Source of the DNA: JBDTES01 sp039922435
GTDB taxonomy: Bacteria; Patescibacteriota; Saccharimonadia; Saccharimonadales; UBA4665
Reading direction: 5' to 3'
NCBI GenBank assembly: GCA_039922435.1
Contig: JBDTES010000009.1
Coordinates: 10,463 to 74,462 of the forward strand
DNA length: 64,000 nucleotides
Shown: positions 25,973 to 35,353 of the stretch, in pieces
Layout of the letters: the number at the start of each line of letters is the position of its first letter
How positions within the stretch are numbered: the first letter of the stretch is position 1
Notes under the pieces: model-generated
Databases searched by the model: none
Seen by the model: only the letters and a program-made list of their open reading frames with translations
What the model was told of the DNA's origin: nothing
Made by a program: the position numbers and the translations under genes

Positions 25973-25978
25973 TATAAT
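25970..25978 (+). promoter_or_regulatory. Extended -10 promoter of the CAP-domain gene
   Basis: TGA-TATAAT, where TGA is also the stop codon of the upstream methyltransferase gene. The leader is about 17 bases with no clear ribosome binding site. Confidence 0.6.
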
Positions 25979-26001
25979 TAGGACAAATAAGCAAAACCGA
26001 A

Positions 26002-27054
26002 ATGACACTTCAAAAAACCAAACCTAAGCGACCAACCAGCCAAACCCGAAAGCGGGTTGGCCAACACCATCCTCATAGTCGACATTTTATTAAGACATAT
26101 TGGCCATATCTACCGATTATCACCATAATTGGTCTCGGCTTTTTAGTAAATAATATTTGGTCCAGTAATCACTCGGTACTAGGTTACGCTACTGATGTCA
26201 GTGTCCAAGATTTGCTCAATGACACCAACCAGCAGAGGCAGGCCAACAGTGAATCAAGCTTAGCCCTAAATTCTCAGTTAAGTAATGCTGCTCAGACCAA
26301 AGCCAACGACATGTCGTCTCGTAATTATTGGTCCCACAATACTCCAGATGGAGCTACCCCGTGGACATTTGTTCTGGCAGCTGGCTACAACTACCAATTA
26401 GCCGGCGAGAACCTAGCTTACGGCTTCGCCACATCAGCCGATACTCTAACTGGCTGGATGAATAGCCCAGAGCACCGCGCTAACATCCTCAACGCTGGTT
26501 ACAAGGACGTCGGTTTCGGAATCGTTAATATCCCCAACTACCAGAATAATGGACCAGAGACTCTAGTCGTTGCTATGTATGGTAGCCAAGCTAATCAAAC
26601 GATTGCTGTGACTCCGGCTGCGACATCGCCAACCCCACCCGCTGCCACCAAAGACACGCCTCTTGCAGCATTTAGCCCTACTTCGCAGGCTGTGGAAGGC
26701 ACCGAAACCGCACCAGCTGAAAACTCTAGCCAAACTAATGACAATTCACCTAGTCCAGCAGTCGTTACACCTAGTGTGATTGAAAAATCTGAACCGGTCG
26801 CTCCAGCTAGCCAGGAACGGATTTCGAGAATCCAACTAGTGTCTAATGGTAATGCCCCTTGGAGTTTGTTCGTAATTAGCCTAGTTGGCGTAGCTTCATT
26901 TATATTCGTATTCTTACGCCACGGTTTAGCCTGGCATAAAATGATTGTCCGCGGAGAATCTTTCGTACTACATCATCCGATGCTGGATATAATAGCCGTT
27001 GCGCTTATTACGGTTGGTGTAATCCTAAGTCGGACCGCCGGTGTTACCCAGTAG
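26002..27054 (+). CDS. CAP/SCP-domain surface protein with three membrane segments
   Basis: 350 residues. An N-terminal membrane segment (about 34-50) is followed by a CAP domain (about 70-200) with ALNSQLSNAAQTKANDM, SHNTPDGATPW, GENLAYGF and WMNSPEHRANILNAGY, the conserved CAP signatures. A Pro/Thr/Ser-rich linker (205-285) leads to two C-terminal membrane helices (about 292-312 and 329-347). The CAP domain is therefore predicted to face outside and to be held on both sides. Function in bacteria is poorly defined. It meets dnaE tail to tail with one base between. Confidence 0.88.
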   Translation: MTLQKTKPKRPTSQTRKRVGQHHPHSRHFIKTYWPYLPIITIIGLGFLVNNIWSSNHSVLGYATDVSVQDLLNDTNQQRQANSESSLALNSQLSNAAQTKANDMSSRNYWSHNTPDGATPWTFVLAAGYNYQLAGENLAYGFATSADTLTGWMNSPEHRANILNAGYKDVGFGIVNIPNYQNNGPETLVVAMYGSQANQTIAVTPAATSPTPPAATKDTPLAAFSPTSQAVEGTETAPAENSSQTNDNSPSPAVVTPSVIEKSEPVAPASQERISRIQLVSNGNAPWSLFVISLVGVASFIFVFLRHGLAWHKMIVRGESFVLHHPMLDIIAVALITVGVILSRTAGVTQ

Positions 27055-27055
27055 T

Positions 27056-30000
27056 CTACTGAATCTTTACATTTGCCTCACCGACTAACTCCTGTAAGAC
27101 ATGAATGGCCGATTCATCACACTTAATTCGGACAGGTAGACGCACTATTTGTTTAGAGCTGTCAGCTCCCAAAATCAAAACTACCTCGCTATCACCTAGG
27201 CGAACATCGATGGCCCGCTTCAGTGACAGTAGTAGTTTACTATCATCACTCTTTTGTAAACGAATATATACCCGAGGCTGATGAGCCGATGACGGCTCGG
27301 TAACCGTAGCCTTAATCGGGGCTTTAGGCTTCGGCACACGCTGCTTCTTACCAGTCGCCTGATAGGCCGCCGCCTGCTCGTGGGTAATCTCCCGAGCATC
27401 GTCAACCATAATCTTTACTTCTTCACCCAGCTTTCCCTCACGGTCTTTAGCGTTAGCCTTGCCTCTGACTATTACTATATGATCTCGCTCCCAAAGCCCA
27501 ATTGTCTGTTGGAAGACACTCGGAAAGAGAATCAACTCAGTGCTACCGAACTCATCCTCAATTTTAACAAAAGCCATCTTCTGACCGTTTTTTGTAGTAA
27601 TCTCACGGGATTCAACTATCGACCCACCCACAGTCACGGGCTTTCCATCGTGCTCCGGCTTGAGGGCATTCAAGGGGGTTGTTTGTTCACTCAGTATAAC
27701 CGAAAAAGCCTCCAGCGGACTCTGACTAAGATACAAGCCAAGTAGCTCGCGTTCCCAGCCCAATATCTCGCGTGGGTTAAGTTTAGTTGGTGGTTCAACT
27801 AAACTAATTTTGGGTTTGGCAGCAATAGAATCCTCAATCAAATTACCAAATAGATCGGTTTGGCCGCTGGCAGCCTGTTTCTGCATCCGCTGACCATAGG
27901 CCACAATTAAATCAAGGTTGTGCAACAGGGTTGATCGATCGCCAAACCGATCAAACGCCCCAGCTTTAATTAAACTTTCTAGACCCTTCCGGTTGACGAT
28001 ACGCGTGTTAACGTTAGTCAAAAAGTCCTCTAGTGTCTCAAATTTACCGGTGGCTTCGCGGGCCCGGATAATCTCATCAACCGCTGCCGTTCCAACATTT
28101 TTAATTGCGTTCATGCCAAAGCGAATGTCTCCAGACTCCGGTACGACCGCAAACTCTAGGAATGATTCATTAACATCAGGTGATAGTACCTTCAAACCCA
28201 TGTGCTGACATTCGGCAATATCAATTGCTAAACGGTCAGTATCATCATAGCTAGTCGTCATTAGGGCCGCCATATAAGCCGACGGATAATGAGCTTTTAA
28301 GTAAGCTGTCCAATAGGATATTTGAGCATAACAGGTGGCATGCGCCTTGTTAAATGAATAATCAGCAAAAGGCTGGATTTGAGCCCATAATTGCTTTGCC
28401 TGGGCGGCGGTTAAACCCTTTTCGACACTTCCCGTAATGAACTTGGGTTCTTCGGCATTCATAATGTCACGATTTTTCTTACCAATTGCCTTGCGCACCA
28501 GGTCAGCCTCGCCGGCCGTATAGCCCGCAACCAGCTGGAGTAGTTGAGTAATCTGCTCCTGGTAGACCATCACACCGTGAGTGTCCTTCAATATTGGCTC
28601 AAGTGACTTATGCATGTACTGGACGCTAGCCGGGTTATTCTTGCCCTCAATAAACCGCGGTATCTCAGCCATTGGTCCGGGCCGATACAGCGCATTCATA
28701 GCTACTAAGTCAGCAAACTCGGTCGGTTTTAGCTCCTTCAGATACCGTTTCATGCCAGCTGATTCAAACTGGAAAACACCAATCGTATCACCAGCTTGAA
28801 AAACCTTAAAGGTTGCCTCGTCATCATTAGGAACTTCACTAAGCTCGATGTCGTTATGGTAGACCTTATGAACAATCCGAAGTGTATTCTTAAGAATTGT
28901 TAAGTTAGATAGGCCCAAAAAGTCCATTTTTAGTAACCCCAGGCCCTCGACTGGACCCAGTGGGTACTGCGTCGCGATAACTCCTTTTTGAGCCATTTCC
29001 AGGGGGGCAAACTTAACAACATCATCAGGCGCAATAACCACACCAGCGGCATGAACGCCGTGACTGCGGACTGTCCCCTCCAGTTGAATAGCTAGGTCAA
29101 AGACCCGCTTAGCCGTCGGGTTGTCGATATACTCGGCTTTTAGCTCAGGAACATCTTTGAGCGATTTAACGAGCGGAATATGTCGTCCCTGAACGGGTTG
29201 AGGAATCATCTTGGCCCAGCGGTCAGCCTCAGCATATGGTACCTGCAAAACTCTCGAGACATCACGGACGGCATTTCGGGCCGCCATTCGGCCAAATGTT
29301 ACAATATTGGCCACTCGTTTAACCCCATACTTCTCGACACAGTACTTGATCACTTCATCCCGTCTAGTATCCTGAATATCAATGTCAATATCAGGCATTG
29401 AAATTCGACTTGGGTTTAAGAATCGCTCAAACATCAGCTTGTATTTCATCGGGTCGATCTCAGTTATCCGAATCGCATAAGATACTATCGAGCCAGCCGC
29501 CGAACCACGACCCGGGCCAAAAACAATTCCTTGATCCTTACCCCAGTTAATAAAATCCTGGACTATCAGAAAGTAGCCGTTATAGCCCATGTCATTCATA
29601 ACGCCGAGCTCGTAAACAGACCGGTCGATAATCTCTTTATCTAACATCTTTTTAGCTTCGGCAATCGTTAAGTTATCTCGCTGCTCCAAACTAGCACCAC
29701 CATAGCGCCAGGCTAGTCCCTGCCAGACTAACTTATGCAGATACGACTTATCGGTTTCGCCCGCTGGCACCGGGAACTTAGGGATTAATATCTTACCAAA
29801 TTCAATTGTGACATCACAGCGATCAGCGATTAACTTGGTGTTGGTGATAACTTCCGGATAATCCTTGCCCCAGCGCTTAATGATATTCTCCGGCGTCTCA
29901 ACATGCAGCGGGAATTCTTTAAGGCTCATCCGTTTTTCGTCCGACAAGAACGAGCCAGTACCAACACATAGTAGGATTTCGTGAGCCTCTTGATCGGAAT

Positions 30001-30667
30001 GCCTAAGATAATGTGCGTCACAGGTCACAACTACCGGAATATCTAATTCTTTGCCAAGTTCTAGCACCTGGGTATTCACATGTAACTGCTCGGCTGAGTG
30101 AAGTGGATTGTCGGGGTGACCGTGGTCTTGAACTTCTAAGTAATAACGGTCGCCAAAGACCTTTTTATACCACGAAGCTATTTCTCTGGCTTTAGCATAA
30201 TCATCATTTTTTAGAGAGTTCCCGATTTCGCCGCCCATACATGCACTGAGTACGATTAAGCCTTCGTTGTAGCGCTCTAGCAGTTCGTGATCAACCCTTG
30301 GAAAATAATAAAATCCGGCCAGATTAGCGGTACTACTAAGCTGCATTAAATTCTGGTAGCCGGTGTTATTCATGGCTAGTAGTATCAGATGAAATCGGTT
30401 TTTGTCTTTCTGCGGATCCTTGTCGGTGTGGCCACGAGCCGCCACGTATGTCTCCATACCAATAAGTGGCTTTATATCCTTAGACTTAGCCTGCTTATAG
30501 AACTCAATTGTCCCACTCATTGTGCCATGGTCGGTCTTAGCGACCGCACTCATGCCAGTCTCTTTAACGAGTTCAATCAGATCAGGAATCTTAGTAAGTC
30601 CATCTAATAAGCTAAATTGGGTGTGATTGTGCAGATGAACATAGTCACTCGCTGACAATTTGGCCAC
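27056..30667 (-). CDS. dnaE: DNA polymerase III alpha subunit
   Basis: Main replicative polymerase, 1203 residues, DnaE1 type. Domains in order: PHP (HLHNHTQFSLLDG near residue 12), the C-family polymerase core with FGPGRGSAAGSIVSYA and the catalytic PDIDIDIQD, the finger/thumb segments, a helix-hairpin-helix (KAGAFDRFGD), and an OB-fold (VTVGGSIVESREITTKNG). The gene starts with GTG at 30667, nine bases after GAGGGG. A TATAAT promoter lies shortly before. No proofreading exonuclease domain is fused. Confidence 0.97.
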   Translation of the reverse strand: MAKLSASDYVHLHNHTQFSLLDGLTKIPDLIELVKETGMSAVAKTDHGTMSGTIEFYKQAKSKDIKPLIGMETYVAARGHTDKDPQKDKNRFHLILLAMNNTGYQNLMQLSSTANLAGFYYFPRVDHELLERYNEGLIVLSACMGGEIGNSLKNDDYAKAREIASWYKKVFGDRYYLEVQDHGHPDNPLHSAEQLHVNTQVLELGKELDIPVVVTCDAHYLRHSDQEAHEILLCVGTGSFLSDEKRMSLKEFPLHVETPENIIKRWGKDYPEVITNTKLIADRCDVTIEFGKILIPKFPVPAGETDKSYLHKLVWQGLAWRYGGASLEQRDNLTIAEAKKMLDKEIIDRSVYELGVMNDMGYNGYFLIVQDFINWGKDQGIVFGPGRGSAAGSIVSYAIRITEIDPMKYKLMFERFLNPSRISMPDIDIDIQDTRRDEVIKYCVEKYGVKRVANIVTFGRMAARNAVRDVSRVLQVPYAEADRWAKMIPQPVQGRHIPLVKSLKDVPELKAEYIDNPTAKRVFDLAIQLEGTVRSHGVHAAGVVIAPDDVVKFAPLEMAQKGVIATQYPLGPVEGLGLLKMDFLGLSNLTILKNTLRIVHKVYHNDIELSEVPNDDEATFKVFQAGDTIGVFQFESAGMKRYLKELKPTEFADLVAMNALYRPGPMAEIPRFIEGKNNPASVQYMHKSLEPILKDTHGVMVYQEQITQLLQLVAGYTAGEADLVRKAIGKKNRDIMNAEEPKFITGSVEKGLTAAQAKQLWAQIQPFADYSFNKAHATCYAQISYWTAYLKAHYPSAYMAALMTTSYDDTDRLAIDIAECQHMGLKVLSPDVNESFLEFAVVPESGDIRFGMNAIKNVGTAAVDEIIRAREATGKFETLEDFLTNVNTRIVNRKGLESLIKAGAFDRFGDRSTLLHNLDLIVAYGQRMQKQAASGQTDLFGNLIEDSIAAKPKISLVEPPTKLNPREILGWERELLGLYLSQSPLEAFSVILSEQTTPLNALKPEHDGKPVTVGGSIVESREITTKNGQKMAFVKIEDEFGSTELILFPSVFQQTIGLWERDHIVIVRGKANAKDREGKLGEEVKIMVDDAREITHEQAAAYQATGKKQRVPKPKAPIKATVTEPSSAHQPRVYIRLQKSDDSKLLLSLKRAIDVRLGDSEVVLILGADSSKQIVRLPVRIKCDESAIHVLQELVGEANVKIQ

Positions 30668-30760
30668 GTAATATATCCCCTCTGATTATCTCTTATGATT
30701 ATACGTCTAAATGATTCCAGGTGGGAGCCATAAGATTTACAACGAGCTAAGTTAGAGAGT

Positions 30761-31165
30761 TTATTTAGTTAAGAATTCTTTAAGACGCTCAATTGCCTGG
30801 CTAGCATCAGTAATCGCCTTTTGTAGATCTTTGTCCTCGGCTTCACCGTCATGCAAACTACTCAGTAACTCACGAGCCTTTTGCTTAGCTGCCTGACTTG
30901 TTTCGATTGCGTGTTGCAAGCTCTCTCCAGACTTACCTTTTAGCTTGCTAAGTGCGTCGGATGCTTCGTTGATTAGGTCATTTAATTCGGTGTGAAGCTT
31001 CTTAAGCTCCTTTTCGGCTGCCGCATAGCCCTCACTAGCTTTGTCTTTGATATCTTGTCTAGTTTCTTTACCGCTCTGAGGTGCCGTTAACAGACCGGCC
31101 ACATACCCAGCTACGGCTGCAAAAATGGTCCCAATAGCAAACTTTTTAGCTGTGTCTTTCTTCAT
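30761..31165 (-). CDS. YtxH-domain membrane/envelope protein
   Basis: 134 residues. The N-terminus (FAIGTIFAAVAGYVAGLLTAPQSGKETRQDIKDKA) is the YtxH/gas-vesicle-like signature: a membrane helix followed by APxSGxETR and an amphipathic coiled coil to the end. Such proteins are stress-related in Firmicutes but have no defined role. The ATG overlaps the stop of the preceding 86-residue gene by four bases, so the two are coupled. Confidence 0.8.
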   Translation of the reverse strand: MKKDTAKKFAIGTIFAAVAGYVAGLLTAPQSGKETRQDIKDKASEGYAAAEKELKKLHTELNDLINEASDALSKLKGKSGESLQHAIETSQAAKQKARELLSSLHDGEAEDKDLQKAITDASQAIERLKEFLTK

Positions 31166-31422
31166 GATTTTCCTCCTTTACGTTTAATAACTGCTTCAAC
31201 AATATTTGTAATTGCCCGTAGTACGCCCATCGGCCCAGCCGCTTTCTTAAAAATCTCAGCAGCGGCCTCAGCTGAATCTACAACTAGCTCGCCCTTAGCT
31301 ACAATTCGTTTAACGGCATTGACGACTTTTATAGACATAACACAAAGCACGATACTCAAAATTAAGAAAACCCCAAGCAAGCAACTCAGAGTAACTACTA
31401 AAATATTAAATGCATCATTCAT
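31162..31422 (-). CDS. Small single-pass membrane protein, DUF948-like
   Basis: 86 residues. One hydrophobic helix (about 6-32: LVVTLSCLLGVFLILSIVLC) followed by VVNAVKRIVAKGELVVDSAEAAAEIFKKAAGP, which resembles DUF948-type proteins often paired with YtxH. It is the first gene of the pair. An extended -10 box stands exactly six bases before the ATG, so translation is probably leaderless. Confidence 0.7.
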   Translation of the reverse strand: MNDAFNILVVTLSCLLGVFLILSIVLCVMSIKVVNAVKRIVAKGELVVDSAEAAAEIFKKAAGPMGVLRAITNIVEAVIKRKGGKS

Positions 31423-31428
31423 ATACCT

Positions 31429-31437
31429 ATCATAACA
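31429..31437 (-). promoter_or_regulatory. Extended -10 box, leaderless type
   Basis: TGT-TATGAT, six bases before the ATG at 31422. Confidence 0.5.
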
Positions 31438-31495
31438 CTATCTAGCCGCAGTCTCAAAGGTTGCCAAATCTTCAAATAAGTGCTTTTATTATAGT

Positions 31496-31948
31496 ATGGC
31501 TGATTTTAGACCAGAGTCTCAAAATATTAGCGAAGACCTCTCAGCAATAACTAATCTCTTGGGTGTAATTGCCACTATCCACACAACTCTTCTAACTGAA
31601 TCCTGGCTTGGCCTCGAAGCCATCAAACTAGGCCACTACACTCTTGAAGATCTAACTGCACAGAGTATCGGTCCAAACGCCGTAATTAGGGTTGGTCATT
31701 TGAATAGTACATCATGTAGAACCGGAACCGACACGACTACTCAGTCTCACGTGGTCTTATATGATAACGTAGGACTGCGAGATTTATCGACTACTACCTA
31801 CATTCTAAGGCCAGATCAACCAGTCATAGAAACCACCAGAGACAATAAGCGTTTCCGCACCATCTCGCCTCACAGTGACGTCAAAGGATGGGTTAGGTTA
31901 ATGAACGCCATAGAATCACTTAGTACAATCACTCCAAAAAGCCGCTAA
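31496..31948 (+). CDS. Unknown soluble protein
   Basis: 150 residues, not recognised. No signal peptide or membrane segment; rich in Thr, Ser and Asp (TTQSHVVLYDNVGLRDLSTT). It begins with TGC-TTTTAT six bases before the ATG, which fits a leaderless start. It lies alone, convergent with galU and divergent from the YtxH pair. The gap 31949-32042 contains two copies of CTCTATAAC-like sequence but no clear terminator. Confidence 0.5.
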   Translation: MADFRPESQNISEDLSAITNLLGVIATIHTTLLTESWLGLEAIKLGHYTLEDLTAQSIGPNAVIRVGHLNSTSCRTGTDTTTQSHVVLYDNVGLRDLSTTTYILRPDQPVIETTRDNKRFRTISPHSDVKGWVRLMNAIESLSTITPKSR

Positions 31949-32042
31949 AGCGCCACGCCACTTACTGTAGAGCTGCCAGTCAAGGTTTCGCTCTAAAGTA
32001 GGCGACAAGAGGTCTATAACTCTAATAGATAACGAGATAACT

Positions 32043-32936
32043 CTATAACTTCTTAGCTTTTATAAATTCCTTTAGAGCCGGTCCTAAGTCAGGGTGTTTC
32101 AAGCCAAAATCAATAACAGTTTTCAGATATTCTAATTTATCACCCGTATCATAGCGCTTAGAGTTCTGAATCTCGCAGCCGTAGAACGATTTTCCGTCCT
32201 TGAGCATTGGCTGAATAAGATTATCAGACACATAGAATTCTTTACCCGGTAACAAATCCTTTAGACCTTTTTTGATATATCCAAAGACATCTGGCGTAAA
32301 CAAATAACCCCCAACGCTAGCAAAGTTTGACGGCGCACTAGCCTTACCAGGCTTCTCGATAATGCCATCCATTTTTATAACATCAGGCCGAACCTGTTTA
32401 CCGCTCAAAATTCCATAACGAGCAAAATCGATATCTTCAGTAACTTTAATGCAGGGTAGAATACTAGCCTCAAATTCTTTATGCAACGCAATCATTTGCT
32501 GAAATACATTCGGTGTAGCCACCGATAAATCATCGGCAAAAGCATAAATAAACGATTCATTGCCGAGCAAATGCTGGGCATTCATTATCGGCGTAGCTGT
32601 TCCGTATGGTCCTTTTTGGCGCAAATAGACAAAATTAGCTAGTCTTGAAATAGCCTTAATCTCATCTATATAATGTTTCTTCTTAGGCCCGCCGGCTCGT
32701 AAATTTGCCAGCAAATCCTCGTTAGGCTCGTCGAAATGATCTTCAATTGATCGCTTGGTGCCGCTACCGACAATTATAATATCCTCTATGCCAGCTTCAA
32801 CTAACTGTTCAACAATATACTGAATAATCGGCTTATCAATCAATGGGAGCATCTCTTTGGGCATAGCCTTAGTCTGAGGCAAAAACCGTGACCCGAATCC
32901 TGCAGCTGCAATTACCGCCTTAGTTACTTTTGCCAT
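32043..32936 (-). CDS. galU: UTP-glucose-1-phosphate uridylyltransferase
   Basis: Makes UDP-glucose for envelope polysaccharides. The 297 residues show the nucleotidyltransferase start AVIAAAGFGSRFLPQTKAMPKEMLPL, ADDLSV (metal-binding Asp), and GGYLFTPDVF, all normal for bacterial GalU. It is the last gene of the gatC-gatA-orf136-gatB-nudix-galU operon, one base after the NUDIX gene, so the two are surely cotranscribed. Confidence 0.96.
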   Translation of the reverse strand: MAKVTKAVIAAAGFGSRFLPQTKAMPKEMLPLIDKPIIQYIVEQLVEAGIEDIIIVGSGTKRSIEDHFDEPNEDLLANLRAGGPKKKHYIDEIKAISRLANFVYLRQKGPYGTATPIMNAQHLLGNESFIYAFADDLSVATPNVFQQMIALHKEFEASILPCIKVTEDIDFARYGILSGKQVRPDVIKMDGIIEKPGKASAPSNFASVGGYLFTPDVFGYIKKGLKDLLPGKEFYVSDNLIQPMLKDGKSFYGCEIQNSKRYDTGDKLEYLKTVIDFGLKHPDLGPALKEFIKAKKL

Positions 32937-32937
32937 T

Positions 32938-33495
32938 TTAAACCCCCTCCATTGCTTTAAGCTTATCGTAGGCCATTAAGACGGCGGCTGGATCAGTCAT
33001 TTGATCGGTTTTTGAATATTCTATTAACTCCGCAATCGAGATAAACCTGACCTCTGCGCCTTGTTCGACTTCTTCTTTGTCGAGGTCAGCTTCGCCTGGA
33101 ACACAATCTGTTGCCAGATAATAAAACCGCTCTAAATTGGTGTAGGCATCCCCATGAGTTGTGCCAAGAAATTCGACCTTATTAGATACATATCCTGTTT
33201 CTTCGGCTAACTCACGCAGAGCTGCCAATTCAGCATCTTCGCCGTCATGAAAGCCTCCACCCGGCAGATCATACATCCAACGCTCTGGGCCTGCTCGAAA
33301 CTGATAAGTGGTTATAACCTGGTTATCCGACGTTAGTGCTAACACCGCACCAGATCTCGCGCCTTCCGCATAAAAAGTCGTGAACTCATGTATTTGCCCA
33401 TCATTAGCCTGATAGGTCTTGATTACGCCGATTCGCTTGTATTTTAACCCGAAGGTCTGCTGTGTCGTCGGCTCGATTCTAGTAAACTCCTTCAT
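32938..33495 (-). CDS. NUDIX hydrolase, ADP-ribose/ADP-sugar pyrophosphatase type
   Basis: 185 residues with a full Nudix box GGGFHDGEDAELAALRELAEETGY (33255-region) preceded by RWMYDLP, the pattern of the ADP-ribose pyrophosphatase group, which also act on ADP- and UDP-sugars. Position directly before galU suggests a link to nucleotide-sugar turnover, by inference only. Five bases separate it from gatB. Confidence 0.88.
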   Translation of the reverse strand: MKEFTRIEPTTQQTFGLKYKRIGVIKTYQANDGQIHEFTTFYAEGARSGAVLALTSDNQVITTYQFRAGPERWMYDLPGGGFHDGEDAELAALRELAEETGYVSNKVEFLGTTHGDAYTNLERFYYLATDCVPGEADLDKEEVEQGAEVRFISIAELIEYSKTDQMTDPAAVLMAYDKLKAMEGV

Positions 33496-33500
33496 TTAAT

Positions 33501-34946
33501 TTAGATTCCTAATTGTTTTTTAATTAGATTCTGAGCTAGCGCCGGATTGGCTTTGCCCTTGGATTGTTTCATTACTTGACCGACTAAGAAGCCAATTGCT
33601 TTCATCTCGCCGTTCTTGACATCTTCGGCGGCTTTAGCGTTTTCCGATAAGACTTGAGCGACAATTGCGGCAATGGCAGCCTCATCACTAACCTGAATCA
33701 GGTTCTTGCCGGTCGCCACAGCCTCTGGGTCAGCATCACTCGCCAGAATCTCCATTAAGACCTCTTTGGCAGCCGTCGAGCTTAGCTTTTTGTCCTCTAC
33801 CATCTGCGATAGCTTAATAAGATTCTTATCGCTCGCTTTTGCCGCGGTCTCCTCATCGGTCGAATCTTCATCCGAATGAGGCTGTAGTAACCAAAAGGCA
33901 ACCCGTTTAGCGTGTGAGGCATTTGCAGCCTGGTAGACGCGTTTGACAGTCATAGCAGTCTGTGGCACAGCTATAATATCTTCAATCGTTTTAGTATCTA
34001 TGCCAATATCTGACAAAACTTGGCGGTAATCATCAGGTAAATCTGGCATAGCCGACTTGATTCGCTCAATATACTCATCTGTTAGGACGATCGGCGGTAA
34101 GTCTGGATCAGGCATATAACGATAATCATGGGCGTCTTCTTTGGTCCGCTGGCTGATAGTTTTTTGCTTATCATCATCCCAGCCACGGGTCTCTTGATCA
34201 ATCTTTTCACCAGCCTCAAGGCGCTCGATTTGACGGTTAGTTTCGTATTCGACAGTCTTCTCAACACTCTTAAAACTATTCAGGTTCTTGGTTTCGGTGC
34301 GAGTGCCTAATTCACTCGTTTTACTAACGCTAACATTGACATCAAAGCGCATGTTACCGTAGTACAAGACAGCCTCCGATACATCGGCGTAACGCATCCG
34401 TAGATATAACTCATGGGCATAAGCCTTGGCCTCGGCTGGTGAGTGCATGTCTGGCTCGCTAACAATCTCGAGCAACGGTGTACCGGCTCGATTAAGGTCA
34501 ACCAAGCTATAATCTTTGCCTGCTGGGTGGGTACTCTTACCAGCATCCGACTCGAGATGAGCCCGGGTAATCCCAATTGTCTTTTTTTGACCATCGACTA
34601 AAATATCAACCTTACCACCAAGTACAATCGGTTGATCAAACTGTGTAATCTGATAGCCCATTGGCAGATCGGGGTAAAAATAATGTTTGCGGTCAAATTT
34701 ACTGAATTTTTGCGGAACCGAATTCAGAGCAAAGGCTGCCCGGGAGGCTAGTTCGACAGCCGCTTCATTCAGCACCGGCAAAGCACCCGGTAAACCAAAA
34801 TCAATATGATTAACAAGCGTATTCGGGGCGGCTTCGCGGGCATCGTTATCGGCCCCACTAAATAGCTTCGATTTAGTCTTGAGTTGGACGTGACACTCAA
34901 TCCCAACCGTTACCGTGTATAGTTTGCGGACATCATCAGTAATCAT
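33501..34946 (-). CDS. gatB: Aspartyl/glutamyl-tRNA amidotransferase subunit B
   Basis: GatB phosphorylates the mischarged Glu or Asp on its tRNA and transfers ammonia from GatA. The 481 residues include VTVGIECHVQLKTKSKLFS, the PDLPMGYQITQFDQP signature, HLESDAGKSTH, and a C-terminal YqeY-like tail domain that binds tRNA. Its ATG overlaps the stop of orf136 by four bases. No glutaminyl- or asparaginyl-tRNA synthetase is seen in the window. Confidence 0.97.
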   Translation of the reverse strand: MITDDVRKLYTVTVGIECHVQLKTKSKLFSGADNDAREAAPNTLVNHIDFGLPGALPVLNEAAVELASRAAFALNSVPQKFSKFDRKHYFYPDLPMGYQITQFDQPIVLGGKVDILVDGQKKTIGITRAHLESDAGKSTHPAGKDYSLVDLNRAGTPLLEIVSEPDMHSPAEAKAYAHELYLRMRYADVSEAVLYYGNMRFDVNVSVSKTSELGTRTETKNLNSFKSVEKTVEYETNRQIERLEAGEKIDQETRGWDDDKQKTISQRTKEDAHDYRYMPDPDLPPIVLTDEYIERIKSAMPDLPDDYRQVLSDIGIDTKTIEDIIAVPQTAMTVKRVYQAANASHAKRVAFWLLQPHSDEDSTDEETAAKASDKNLIKLSQMVEDKKLSSTAAKEVLMEILASDADPEAVATGKNLIQVSDEAAIAAIVAQVLSENAKAAEDVKNGEMKAIGFLVGQVMKQSKGKANPALAQNLIKKQLGI

Positions 34947-35353
34947 AATGCCCCCAAATCTTTGATAGCTGAACGCAGCCCAAACAGAGCGTCTTTAACA
35001 TCGCGCTCTTTTAGTTTGACGTTTGACTCATGGACTAGCCGATTGCGCAGCTTATGCCCAAACCAGGCTCCATCATTATCTTTGATTTGATGCTGGGCAG
35101 CCATCAATCGCTCGCCCATGGTTTTACCCTTAAACTTTAAGCTCTTCAAAACCTCGTCAAGTAGTTTATCGGCATCAATTATAGCAAGTGGCCAAGTTGA
35201 TTTATCCCGGCACAGCTTTTGCAAGGTGTCCCATTTTTCACGGTAATAAACCACATTTAGCTTATGAGGACGGCGCTTAGTTAGCCAACTAGCTCCAAAA
35301 ACCAATATTAGAAGAATGGCAACTGCTAGGCCAACTAGTATGTCTTGGCTCAT
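34943..35353 (-). CDS. Membrane-anchored HEPN-like protein inside the gatCAB operon
   Basis: 136 residues. An N-terminal membrane helix (about 5-24) is followed by basic residues and an all-helical domain. KLRNRLVHES contains R103-N104-x3-H108, which matches the RNxxxH motif of HEPN-superfamily RNases, at the start of the last helix pair as in that fold. It overlaps gatA upstream and gatB downstream by four bases each, so its production is tied to both amidotransferase subunits. No antitoxin-like partner is next to it. The HEPN fold is an inference from motif and helix layout. Confidence 0.6.
   Translation of the reverse strand: MSQDILVGLAVAILLILVFGASWLTKRRPHKLNVVYYREKWDTLQKLCRDKSTWPLAIIDADKLLDEVLKSLKFKGKTMGERLMAAQHQIKDNDGAWFGHKLRNRLVHESNVKLKERDVKDALFGLRSAIKDLGAL

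Noticed and set aside
27049..27061. CAGTAG-T-CTACTG palindrome between convergent genes
   Set aside because: Too short, no T run, and it overlaps a stop codon; chance is enough.
34943..35353. Toxin-antitoxin module
   Set aside because: The HEPN-like gene has no small partner gene; both neighbours are amidotransferase subunits.
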